DNA of 10,488 bases from CAZBBC01 sp964489835 (GTDB taxonomy: Bacteria; Calditrichota; Calditrichia; JAJRVZ01), in the NCBI GenBank assembly GCA_964489835.1, contig CAZBBC010000149.1:1-10488 (forward strand), given 5' to 3'. The notes under the pieces are model-generated. The model did not search any database and was not told the origin of the DNA. It saw nothing but the letters and a program-made list of their open reading frames with translations. A program made the translations under genes and the position numbers. Shown here piece by piece: positions 1 to 6,000 of this stretch; the first letter of the stretch is position 1; each line of letters opens with the position of its first letter.

Positions 1-22
1 ATATTGGATCTATATTTATTAT

Positions 23-213
23 CCTGATTTATTCATAAACCACAGAGCACACCCGTCTGAGCCGTGCAGGCAGAGTTAATTATATGAATTTATTTCATTC
101 TACTATTACTGAATGCGTATATTAAATTTGCAGTGATAATTTGGTAACTATTTGTTTTTATTTAAATTAATTATGCTCTGGGTTCTCTGTGGTTAATAAT
201 TTAAGTTCAATAA
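23..213. repeat. Paired-arm 9-bp-unit intergenic element, copy 1
   Basis: The left flank CCTGATTTATTCATAA leads into ACCACAGAG (39-47) and a second unit, CACA at 48-51 continuing as CAGAG at 71-75. The right arm at 176-193 reads CTCTGGGTTCTCTGTGGT, followed by an AT-rich flank ending near TTCAATAA. With bases 52-70 removed, the left arm matches the reverse complement of the right arm at 16 of 18 positions. The centre is AT-rich and unlike the centres of the other copies. There is no coding capacity. The second left unit is split by a 19-bp GC-rich block listed separately. Confidence 0.75.
52..70 (-). repeat. 19-bp GC-rich insert inside the left arm of element copy 1
   Basis: Reading through 48-51 and then 71-75 restores a regular 9-bp unit (CACACAGAG), so these 19 bases behave as an insertion. 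Their reverse complement, CCTGCACGGCTCAGACGGG, matches bases 606-624 on the plus strand at 17 of 19 positions. This is a second, GC-rich small repeat family in an AT-rich setting. Confidence 0.6.
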
Positions 214-236
214 TCTTAGAAATTACTATTCATTGA

Positions 237-419
237 GTTGCCGAACAATATTTAAAATATGATTCTCCGACCCGTTATAATCTAATATTTGATGATTTAT
301 TAAAGCAAAAGTTACATCAAAAAATAACTGAAGAATTCTCAATCAGGTTGAAAATAATTATTGCCGGCTCCGCTCAAATTATGGAAAATCGAATTCAAGA
401 ATTGAAATTTAAATATTGA
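237..419 (+). pseudogene. Start-less 60-codon reading frame, possible 3' end of a broken gene
   Basis: An open frame begins directly after an in-frame TGA (234-236) and runs 60 codons to TGA at 417-419. The first ATG is codon 49, and no alternative start lies at its beginning. The translation is charged and looks helical, with a Y-D-S-P-T-R-Y stretch at codons 8-14, a hydrophobic K-I-I-I-A-G run near codons 39-44 and M-E-N-R-I at 49-53. It does not look like random translated repeat sequence, since it avoids the low-complexity composition of its surroundings. I do not recognise the family. It starts 23 bp after the right end of element copy 1, so loss of the 5' part may be linked to that element. 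It could also be a chance open frame. Confidence 0.35.
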
Positions 420-421
420 AT

Positions 422-436
422 TTGTACTTTATACAA
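422..436. other. Small inverted repeat after the start-less frame
   Basis: TTGTA and TACAA flank a 5-base loop, three bases after the stop codon at 417-419. A 5-bp AT-rich stem is too weak to be called a terminator on its own; its position is the only reason to record it. Confidence 0.2.
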
Positions 437-510
437 TATTTTGCTGACTTTGCTTTTATTTAATAAATTCATAGCGCAGCCGTTTGCTGCAATCAAAAAA
501 AGAATTTGTC

Positions 511-569
511 CACGGATTATCCGTCGAAGCCGGATCAGGCGCAGACTGACACGAATTAACACGGATTAA
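511..569. repeat. 10-bp-unit repeat (CACGRATTAA) with a GC-rich interruption
   Basis: CACGGATTAT at 511-520, CACGAATTAA at 550-559 and CACGGATTAA at 560-569 are copies of one 10-bp unit. The 29 bases between the first and second copies are GC-rich and share the word GGCGCAGAC with the repeat at 606-624. ACGGAT and ATCCGT at 512-524 form a perfect inverted repeat around a single base. No coding frame of note crosses this stretch. Confidence 0.55.
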
Positions 570-605
570 AACTAAAATAATTATTTATAAATAGTCGCGT
601 CGCTG

Positions 606-624
606 CCTGCCCGGCGCAGACGGG
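606..624 (+). repeat. 19-bp GC-rich repeat, second copy
   Basis: CCTGCCCGGCGCAGACGGG is the inverted partner of bases 52-70 (17 of 19 identical). Within it and one base beyond, GCCCG (609-613) and CGGGC (621-625) can pair around a 7-base loop, so it could form a small hairpin. Confidence 0.55.
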
Positions 625-663
625 CGAGAAATGAATTATCCAGGTCAGTAAAATTTTTGCTAA

Positions 664-689
664 TCGCCCCGGCGATCCGCCGCGGCGGA
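664..689. repeat. Two adjoining GC-rich palindromes
   Basis: Bases 664-675 (TCGCCCCGGCGA) form a 5-bp inverted repeat around two bases. They are followed without a gap by the perfect 14-bp palindrome TCCGCCGCGGCGGA at 676-689. Surrounding DNA is strongly AT-rich. This could be a mobile palindromic repeat, a protein-binding site or an RNA hairpin; nothing here decides between them. Confidence 0.6.
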
Positions 690-844
690 AATAACAAAGT
701 TTTTGGCTACATTAGCATGGGATCAGTTATCTTAGAATAACGGGTCTGTATGACACTTCTCTCCAAATTTTTCGGATTAATATAAAAAATCAGATAACAA
801 ATCGACAGCAGGTGAGGTATATTTTATTGTTACCCAATGAGATG
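690..844. other. Gene-free stretch with no recognised feature
   Basis: I see no gene, strong hairpin or repeat unit here. It separates the GC-rich palindromes from the candidate promoter of the adenosine-specific kinase gene. Confidence 0.5.
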
Positions 845-874
845 TTGATTAATTTTTTCTTTTCATTATATTTG
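845..874 (+). promoter_or_regulatory. Candidate promoter for the adenosine-specific kinase gene
   Basis: TTG at 845-847 and TATATTTG at 867-874 are 19 bp apart, which fits the Bacteroidota primary sigma consensus (TTG, about 19 bp, TAnnTTTG). The same bases can be read as a sigma-70 pair, TTGATT (845-850) and TATATT (867-872), with a 16-bp spacer. Either reading puts the transcription start near 880, giving a leader of only about 13 nt that still contains AGGA at 883-886, six bases before the ATG at 893. Confidence 0.5.
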
Positions 875-892
875 GCAATATTAGGATGAGTT

Positions 893-1375
893 ATGGAACT
901 AAAAACGTATAAAATCGATAAACCGGAGGATATGAATTTTATCCTCGGACAATCTCATTTTATTAAAACGGTGGAAGATATTCACGAAGCCATTGTAAAT
1001 ATAAATCCGGGTATTAAATTCGGATTAGCATTTTGTGAAGCTTCCCAGAAGGCGCTGGTTCGATTTTCGGGAAATGATGATGAATTAATCCAGCTGGCAC
1101 AGAAAAATGCAAGCAATATTGCCTGCGGGCATAGCTTTATCGTTTTTTTAGGTAATGCCTTTCCGCTTAATATTTTAAATTCTATTAAAAATATACCGGA
1201 AGTTGTGCATATTTTTTGTGCGACAGCCAATGAGACAGAAGTAATAATTGCCGAAACGACACTTGGGAGGGGTATTCTTGGTATTATCGACGGTGTAAAA
1301 ACGAGCGGTATAGAAACGGAAAAAGATATTATAGAACGGAAAGAGTTTCTGCGTGTGATCGGTTATAAATTTTAG
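893..1375 (+). CDS. Adenosine-specific kinase family protein (PF04008/DUF355)
   Basis: This is a 160-residue protein with the length and motifs of the PF04008 family, which is found in many archaea and bacteria and is annotated from structural work as adenosine-specific; the enzymatic evidence is limited as far as I know. Visible signatures are GQSHFIKT at residues 19-26, KFGLAFCEAS at 42-51, FCATAN at 108-113 and GRGILGIIDG at 125-134, with the usual C-terminal RKEFLR-IGYK ending. There is no signal peptide or membrane segment, so it is expected in the cytoplasm. The start is supported by AGGA at 883-886 and by the family N-terminus. It lies 53 bp upstream of the HEAT-like gene and could be co-transcribed with it. 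It may handle adenosine released by the SAM hydroxide adenosyltransferase encoded at 4239-5045, which is inference. Family assignment is firm; the exact reaction is less certain. Confidence 0.9.
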   Translation: MELKTYKIDKPEDMNFILGQSHFIKTVEDIHEAIVNINPGIKFGLAFCEASQKALVRFSGNDDELIQLAQKNASNIACGHSFIVFLGNAFPLNILNSIKNIPEVVHIFCATANETEVIIAETTLGRGILGIIDGVKTSGIETEKDIIERKEFLRVIGYKF

Positions 1376-1428
1376 AATCAAAAATTCTACTTTGACAACG
1401 GTAATAGCCTCAGGGGAAAAAATATTTT

Positions 1429-2076
1429 ATGAAAAATTTACAGAATATATATGATGCTTATCTGGAAACGAGACCATCCACAGGAAAAATTAGAACCGCT
1501 TCTTCAATGATGATTCATGTTTGTAAAGCCCTCGATATTTCATCGCAGGAAGAAATCACTGTCGATTATTTTGAGTCTATTCCACGTGCATTAGATTCAT
1601 TCTATCTTGCTCATCCTACCAAGGCAACCATGGATAAAACAATTCTGGCTGAAATGATCGGACGTGTCGGTCCTAAGAAGAAAGTACATGGATTATTGGA
1701 TAAATTGCTTGCAGATAAGGATCAAAATGTGAGGCAATATACGCTTAATAGTCTGGAATATTACGGAACATCCCATCCAAGAGCCATTTTACCTTATATT
1801 GAACGGTTTCGACAATCGTCTGATCAGGAAATGAAAACAACGGTGGCCAGGCTTGTTGCAAATCTCCAATGCTCGGCCCAATCCCAGTTCATATTGGACC
1901 GGATAAAAAAATGGTATAAGCAAGGTGATACTTCCTTTGTGCAGGAGGTGGTCGGCCGGATGATCCTATTACGCCGTCAAAGAAAATGTGATAAACAATA
2001 CATGAATCTTAAAGAACTAAGCGAGTGGGCAGAAATAAATTGCCCGAATGTCGCTATATTTGTTTTTGGTAAATAA
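1429..2076 (+). CDS. HEAT-like helical repeat protein, function unknown
   Basis: This 215-residue cytoplasmic protein has no signal peptide. The middle and C-terminal parts (about residues 83-182) read as paired amphipathic helices of HEAT type, for example the LLADKDQNVRQYTLNSLEYYG stretch near 92-113, followed by two similar helix pairs near 117-145 and 150-182. HEAT-like repeats usually form protein- or nucleic-acid-binding solenoids. The N-terminal 60 residues form another helical segment, vaguely like the core-binding domain of tyrosine recombinases, but there is no catalytic domain, so I do not call it one. The start is supported by AGGGG at 1412-1416, a long 12-nt spacing. The 53-bp gap from the preceding adenosine-specific kinase gene suggests a two-gene transcript. 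No function can be assigned; it could be a scaffold or adaptor. Confidence 0.7.
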   Translation: MKNLQNIYDAYLETRPSTGKIRTASSMMIHVCKALDISSQEEITVDYFESIPRALDSFYLAHPTKATMDKTILAEMIGRVGPKKKVHGLLDKLLADKDQNVRQYTLNSLEYYGTSHPRAILPYIERFRQSSDQEMKTTVARLVANLQCSAQSQFILDRIKKWYKQGDTSFVQEVVGRMILLRRQRKCDKQYMNLKELSEWAEINCPNVAIFVFGK

Positions 2077-2112
2077 GAAAAATTAGTATCAGCCTGATCT
2101 ATCTATAAATAT

Positions 2113-2160
2113 CTCGCACAGAGCCGCTAAGTTAACGCCAGTTGGCAGATTCGCTTACCC
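2113..2160. repeat. Degenerate short repeat with a small palindrome
   Basis: A stretch beginning near TCTCGCACAGAGCCGCTAAG resembles the 9-10-bp repeat words seen elsewhere in this window (C-R-C-A-N-A-G spacing), but it is degenerate. GCCAGTTGGC at 2137-2146 is a 4-bp stem palindrome inside it. It lies just upstream of element copy 2. Confidence 0.3.
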
Positions 2161-2181
2161 CGAAAAATGGATTTAAAGATG

Positions 2182-2303
2182 AAACCACAGAGCCCACAGA
2201 GAAACACTATTTATTTAACCACGAAGCGCACGAAGATAATAAAAATATTTAAAAACTTCGTGTACTCTGTGTCTTCTCCGTGTGCTCTATGGTTATTATT
2301 GAA
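2182..2303. repeat. Paired-arm 9-bp-unit intergenic element, copy 2 (compound)
   Basis: The left side has two nested arms: CACAGAG-type units at 2184-2201 and CACGAAG-type units at 2218-2235. The right side (2256-2293) carries CTTCGTG, CTCTGTG and CTCTATG units with an irregular spacer between the last two, so the CACGAAG type is innermost and the CACAGAG type outermost on both sides. The flank ends in TTATTATTGAAAC, 28 bp before the ATG of the TPR gene, so the element supplies most of that gene's leader. The centre is short and AT-rich. Confidence 0.7.
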
Positions 2304-2331
2304 ACTATCAGAAATTTTTACAGGATAGCGG

Positions 2332-3348
2332 ATGAAAAATAGAAAAATATCATCTGAATACATAAGGGTGTTGCGGTCATTCTATTCAATTTTCATTTTA
2401 TTGCTGTTCACCGAATTCACCTGTGCTCCCTATTCTTTGCCGGAAAAAAAGACATATTCGGAGAAAGAAGATCCTTACACATATTATCTGGAAAGTCTTG
2501 AAGCCTATCAAGCAGAGGAGTACACGCTTGCAATGGAAAAAGTAAATCAGGCTCTGAAACTAAATGATAATCTTGCTCAGTTTTACCAATTAAAAGGTAA
2601 CATTTTTAGACGTTTGCTTGATTATAACCAGGCACTCCTTGCTTATCAAAGCGCACTTAAAAAACGATCGAATTTTACTGAAGTGCATGAAACCATGGGA
2701 GACATTTATCAGGAACTTTCGCGTTATGATGAAGCGGTTCGTGCTTTTAAACGTGTGATTGTGCTGGATCCCTCTCAAATATCTATAATCCTAAAAATTG
2801 CTAACTGTTATATTCTGTGGAATGAGCTGGATGTAGCCCAGCATCATCTGAATAACTATGAGAAAAACGCCAATGATCAAAAGATTGGGTTATCAGATAA
2901 TTATTTCTTCCTCCGGGGTGTTGTTCTTTTCAAAATGGGTGAGTACGAGGAATCGATCGCTTTTCTAAGTAAGATGGCAGCGATAAATAAAAAGGCTTAT
3001 CAGCTGCTGGGGGACAATTATTACGCGCTAAATGATTTTGAGAACGGGGTCACTTATTTTAACAAACTACTAAATCTGGAGAAGGACAACGGAGAGTGGT
3101 ACCTCTATCGTGGTATCTATTATTATCATAAGCAAGATTATAATGATGCTCTTGGCCAATTTCAAATTGCCATGAGTCTTGATAGTAATCTGGTCGAGGT
3201 ACATTATTATGTTGGCAAAGTTTTGCTTTCAGAAGGGAAAGAAACAGCTGCCCTGGAGGAATTCCGGATCTATCGTCAAACGTTGCAAAAAAATGATAAA
3301 CTGGAAGAGGTTGAAGGAATAATATCAAGGTTGGAGAATAAAAAGTGA
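2332..3348 (+). CDS. TPR repeat protein, probable lipoprotein
   Basis: This is a 338-residue protein with a basic N-terminus, a hydrophobic segment at about residues 15-28 and Cys31 in the context LLFTEFTCAP. That is a possible lipobox, though threonine before the cysteine is not canonical, so lipidation is likely but unproven. Residues 50-321 hold about eight tetratricopeptide units of roughly 34 residues; the clearest are near 82-115 (LKGNIFRRLLDYNQALLAYQSAL), 116-149 (MGDIYQELSRYDEAVRAFKRVI) and 254-287 (YRGIYYYHKQDYNDALGQFQIAM). TPR solenoids bind other proteins; in FCB bacteria such lipoproteins often serve envelope assembly, but the partner is unknown here. AGGA at 2322-2325 lies six bases before the start. 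It is followed at 78 bp by the mutM cluster on the same strand. Confidence 0.85.
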   Translation: MKNRKISSEYIRVLRSFYSIFILLLFTEFTCAPYSLPEKKTYSEKEDPYTYYLESLEAYQAEEYTLAMEKVNQALKLNDNLAQFYQLKGNIFRRLLDYNQALLAYQSALKKRSNFTEVHETMGDIYQELSRYDEAVRAFKRVIVLDPSQISIILKIANCYILWNELDVAQHHLNNYEKNANDQKIGLSDNYFFLRGVVLFKMGEYEESIAFLSKMAAINKKAYQLLGDNYYALNDFENGVTYFNKLLNLEKDNGEWYLYRGIYYYHKQDYNDALGQFQIAMSLDSNLVEVHYYVGKVLLSEGKETAALEEFRIYRQTLQKNDKLEEVEGIISRLENKK

Positions 3349-3399
3349 TCAGAGGGCCTATAATTTTAAACCGAATATCATAAATTATTTGGAAAACTT

Positions 3400-3405
3400 A
3401 AGGAA
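3400..3405 (+). promoter_or_regulatory. Strong Shine-Dalgarno site misplaced for mutM
   Basis: AAGGAA lies 8 bases before the ATG at 3414 but 21 bases before the mutM ATG at 3427. It is therefore well placed for a six-codon leader frame and poorly placed for mutM. Confidence 0.5.
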
Positions 3406-3413
3406 ATAAACCA

Positions 3414-3434
3414 ATGCATCTTTTCTATGCCTGA
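3414..3434 (+). CDS. Six-codon leader frame overlapping the mutM start
   Basis: ATG at 3414 opens a frame encoding MHLFYA and ending in TGA at 3432-3434. The stop lies five bases beyond the first base of the mutM start codon, in a different frame. The leader start has the only good ribosome-binding site in the region. Ribosomes ending here could restart on mutM, which would couple the two. This is seen in sequence only; a chance short frame remains possible. Confidence 0.35.
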   Translation: MHLFYA

Positions 3435-4230
3435 ATTACCTGAGGTAGAAACCATTGTCCGTGAGCTCCGTAGTAAAATTCTTGGCGAAGTTTTTTCAGG
3501 TGTAGAACTTATTTGGTCAGGATCATTTGTGGCAGATAACCGTCAGCCATTGATTAATAATCGTATCATCAAGATCAGCAGAAAAGGAAAATTTATTATT
3601 TTCCGGTTGAACGATGGGTATTTGATTATACACCTCCGCATGACCGGTCAACTGATTGTAAGGGATTCGCCACCAGAAAACTTTCAACATCTGCGATTGA
3701 TTTTCCTTTTCATTTCCGGCAAGCACTTGCTCTTCTATGATCTCAGGAAATTTGGGCGGGTATATTGGACAAATCAGCCTGCAGAGATATTGAAAAATAC
3801 GGGTATTGATGCCCTTGACAAGGATTTTACTCTCGACTTCTTCAAGAAAATGTTGGAGGGGAAAAAAAGAAAAATTAAATCTTTTCTCCTTGATCAAAAT
3901 AATATTGCCGGACTTGGGAATATTTATATCGATGAAAGTCTTTTTCGAGCTAAGATTCATCCGGATGCCCTACCCACTGATCTTTCACAAAATAAAATCA
4001 GGCATTTATACCAAGCTATAAGAAAGATACTCCAGGAAGCGATAAGCCGCATGGGGACAACGATATCCGATTATAAAACCACCGGAGGGGGATTTGGAGA
4101 AAACCAAAATTATCTCTGTGTATATGGAAGAAAGGATCAGCCCTGTTATACGTGCGAAACGCCGATCGTTAAATTAAAACTTGCCGGCAGAGGAACCCAC
4201 TTTTGTCCTAAATGTCAGGTAAAAATCTGA
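3427..4230 (+). CDS. mutM: Formamidopyrimidine-DNA glycosylase (Fpg/MutM)
   Basis: This bifunctional glycosylase and AP lyase removes 8-oxoguanine and formamidopyrimidines in base excision repair. The 267 residues fit the family (about 270). The start is fixed by the MPELPEVE N-terminus: Pro2 is the Schiff-base nucleophile and Glu3 the catalytic acid. Lys55 (SRKGK) matches the conserved DNA-binding lysine, Met72 in RMTGQL and Arg107/Phe109 in DLRKFGR match the residues inserted into the helix, and Asn165 lies in the GLGNIYIDE helix-two-turn-helix motif. The C-terminal zinc finger is complete (Cys240, Cys243, Cys260, Cys263) with Arg255 in the beta-hairpin loop. All key residues are present, which favours MutM over Nei. 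It heads a same-strand cluster with the SAM hydroxide adenosyltransferase gene (8-bp gap) and the YbbR-like gene. Its start overlaps a six-codon leader frame. Confidence 0.97.
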   Translation: MPELPEVETIVRELRSKILGEVFSGVELIWSGSFVADNRQPLINNRIIKISRKGKFIIFRLNDGYLIIHLRMTGQLIVRDSPPENFQHLRLIFLFISGKHLLFYDLRKFGRVYWTNQPAEILKNTGIDALDKDFTLDFFKKMLEGKKRKIKSFLLDQNNIAGLGNIYIDESLFRAKIHPDALPTDLSQNKIRHLYQAIRKILQEAISRMGTTISDYKTTGGGFGENQNYLCVYGRKDQPCYTCETPIVKLKLAGRGTHFCPKCQVKI

Positions 4231-4238
4231 GAAATATT

Positions 4239-5045
4239 ATGAATATCGTCAGCTTTTTAAGCGATTTCGGGCCTGAGCACGGATATGTCGGAAGTGTTAA
4301 GGGGGTCATTTTGACTTATAATCCAGCGGCTGCGATAATTGATATCAGTCATCAGGTCGAATCATTTAATATCCGGGAAGCGGCAACTATTTTATACACT
4401 TATTATAAGTATTTTCCCTTTAAAACGGTACATTTGGCGGTTGTTGATCCAGGAGTCGGCAGCGAGCGTGATCCGATTGTCATTGAAACATCTGATTATT
4501 ATTTTGTCGGTCCTGATAATGGTCTGTTTTCTGAAATTTTATATCGTGAGGCAGTAAAAATATATAAAATCATCCCTGATAAATTATTAAATATGAACGG
4601 AATAATTAAGACATTTAGCAAAACTTTTCATGCCAGGGATATATTCGCACCTACTGCCGCTCTTCTATCCAAAGGTGTATCAACCGATTTAATCAGCGAG
4701 GAATTTGAGAAAAAACCGGTTGTATTTTCAAATCAGTTGTCCATAAGCAAAGATGTCATCAAGGCAGATATCTTGGCTGTTGACCATTTTGGAAATCTTA
4801 TTATTAATCTTTTACGAGATGATTTTGAACAACGGGTTGGTGGTGAGATAAAAGAAATTAGAATTAAGAATAATGTCATCACGGATCTCAGCAATACTTA
4901 CAACGATGCAGATAGCGGCCAACTTCTTGCACTGTGGGGCAGTTCGGGATTTCTGGAGATATCGGTGAATCAGGGAAATGCATCAGAAATACTTTCATGC
5001 AAAATTGGTAGCGATAAAGTTGCAATAATTGTAAAATCGGCTTAA
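4239..5045 (+). CDS. SAM hydroxide adenosyltransferase (DUF62 family)
   Basis: Members of this family (PF01887, related to bacterial fluorinases and chlorinases) use water or hydroxide to split S-adenosylmethionine into adenosine and methionine. With 268 residues it has the usual size. The Asp-Arg-His set reported for the hydroxide-using enzymes is visible: Asp70 and Arg77 in VVDPGVGSERD, and His131 in TFHARDIF. The N-terminal FLSDFGPEHGYVGSVKG, the FVGPDNGLF loop (89-97) and the DHFGNLIINL strand (182-191) are typical. I chose ATG 4239 because family proteins start just before the TDFG-like motif; an ATG nine codons upstream (4212) would overlap mutM by 19 bases. There is only a weak GAGA-type ribosome site. 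It follows mutM by 8 bp and precedes the YbbR-like gene by 12 bp, so translation is probably coupled. The enzyme is cytoplasmic. Fluorinase activity is unlikely given this triad. Confidence 0.92.
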   Translation: MNIVSFLSDFGPEHGYVGSVKGVILTYNPAAAIIDISHQVESFNIREAATILYTYYKYFPFKTVHLAVVDPGVGSERDPIVIETSDYYFVGPDNGLFSEILYREAVKIYKIIPDKLLNMNGIIKTFSKTFHARDIFAPTAALLSKGVSTDLISEEFEKKPVVFSNQLSISKDVIKADILAVDHFGNLIINLLRDDFEQRVGGEIKEIRIKNNVITDLSNTYNDADSGQLLALWGSSGFLEISVNQGNASEILSCKIGSDKVAIIVKSA

Positions 5046-5057
5046 CATTTCACAACT

Positions 5058-5987
5058 ATGGCAGAAAAATTTAAAATAAATATTAAACCTATCATTGGTT
5101 CATTAGTTTTTGGACTAATCATCTGGTTTATGGTCGCAACAGAAAAGACGTATTCTCATCAGATTAAAGTCCCGATAAAAATTGTACGTCTGGCCGCAGG
5201 AAAAACTTTGTTGGAACCCATTCCGGAATACGCAATCTTAGAAGTACAGGCAAAAGGCCGGTCTTTGATCGCTATCTGGTTCTACGATGTTTCGTTCAAC
5301 TTGGAATTACCCAATATAAAGCGTTCACAGAAAATAAATTTAAATGATTACTTGACATTCCTTGATTTGCCGGCAACATTTGGTTTTAATGTTTTGGATA
5401 TCATCGAACCGGGAATGATAGACCTTCAAATTGACGATCTGGTAAAAAGAGAATTACCTGTTGTACTATCTGGAAAAATTCAGCCTGAGGATGGATACAT
5501 ATTAATGAATTACACATTTGATTTTGACACAGCGATCGTCACCGGTCCCCGGTCAAAAGTGGAAGCAGTCCACTCGATTTTTACAGAGAATTTAGAATCG
5601 ATCGGCAAAAGATCTTATTTCGCACAAGATATTAATCTTGTGAATCCAATGCCAGGTATAATAGAAATAACCCCGGAAAATGTTCAGATTGAGGCCGATG
5701 TCCAGAGACTGGTTGAACGAATTATCTATAAAATCCCTATAAAAATTAAGGATGTACCTCCCAAATTTGAAGTAACGGCTAATCCCTCAGAACTTGCCTT
5801 GAAAGTTAAAGGGGGAGAAAAGTTCGTCGCAGCTCTCGATACTTCTTTGATCAAAGCGGAGATAAATTTTAAAAATAGTTATCGTCCGGATCGAGAAAAA
5901 TATGCGGTAAGCATCAAAACGCCTGTAAATATTATATGGATTGAATCAATCCCTGAAACATTTGCTTTACAGGTAAAAAAAAGATAA
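5058..5987 (+). CDS. YbbR-like domain protein (CdaR type)
   Basis: This 309-residue protein has a short basic N-terminus and one membrane segment at about residues 12-27 (IIGSLVFGLIIWFMVA), with the rest outside the membrane. The remainder reads as about three YbbR-type beta domains (roughly 30-125, 130-215 and 222-308), each with the alternating beta pattern and P-I-K-I or L-P-V-V-type starts (VPIKIV at 38, ELPVVLSGK at 132, KIPIKIKDVPP at 225). In Firmicutes the YbbR protein CdaR binds and modulates the diadenylate cyclase CdaA, which makes c-di-AMP. No cdaA gene is in this window, so that link is open. It starts 12 bp after the SAM hydroxide adenosyltransferase gene with no Shine-Dalgarno site, and is the last gene of the mutM cluster. 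Family assignment is good; function is inferred. Confidence 0.82.
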   Translation: MAEKFKINIKPIIGSLVFGLIIWFMVATEKTYSHQIKVPIKIVRLAAGKTLLEPIPEYAILEVQAKGRSLIAIWFYDVSFNLELPNIKRSQKINLNDYLTFLDLPATFGFNVLDIIEPGMIDLQIDDLVKRELPVVLSGKIQPEDGYILMNYTFDFDTAIVTGPRSKVEAVHSIFTENLESIGKRSYFAQDINLVNPMPGIIEITPENVQIEADVQRLVERIIYKIPIKIKDVPPKFEVTANPSELALKVKGGEKFVAALDTSLIKAEINFKNSYRPDREKYAVSIKTPVNIIWIESIPETFALQVKKR

Positions 5988-6000
5988 TCATTAACCAATC

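Noticed and set aside
23..213. Classical insertion sequence or MITE of a known transposase
   Set aside because: Centres differ among the four copies, no target-site duplication is clear and no transposase is in the window.
1429..1608. Tyrosine recombinase core-binding domain in the HEAT-like protein
   Set aside because: The resemblance is only a general helical pattern; there is no catalytic domain and the rest of the protein is HEAT-like.
3331..3364. Sigma-70-like promoter for mutM (TTGGAG and TATAAT)
   Set aside because: The spacer would be 22 bp, too long for a working promoter.
3523..3960. 145-codon minus-strand frame inside mutM
   Set aside because: It lies entirely opposite mutM, whose catalytic and zinc-binding residues are all intact; the antisense product shows no known motif.
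4212..4238. Upstream ATG at 4212 as the start of the SAM hydroxide adenosyltransferase
   Set aside because: It adds nine residues not expected in the family, overlaps mutM by 19 bases and has no ribosome site; ATG 4239 gives the usual N-terminus.
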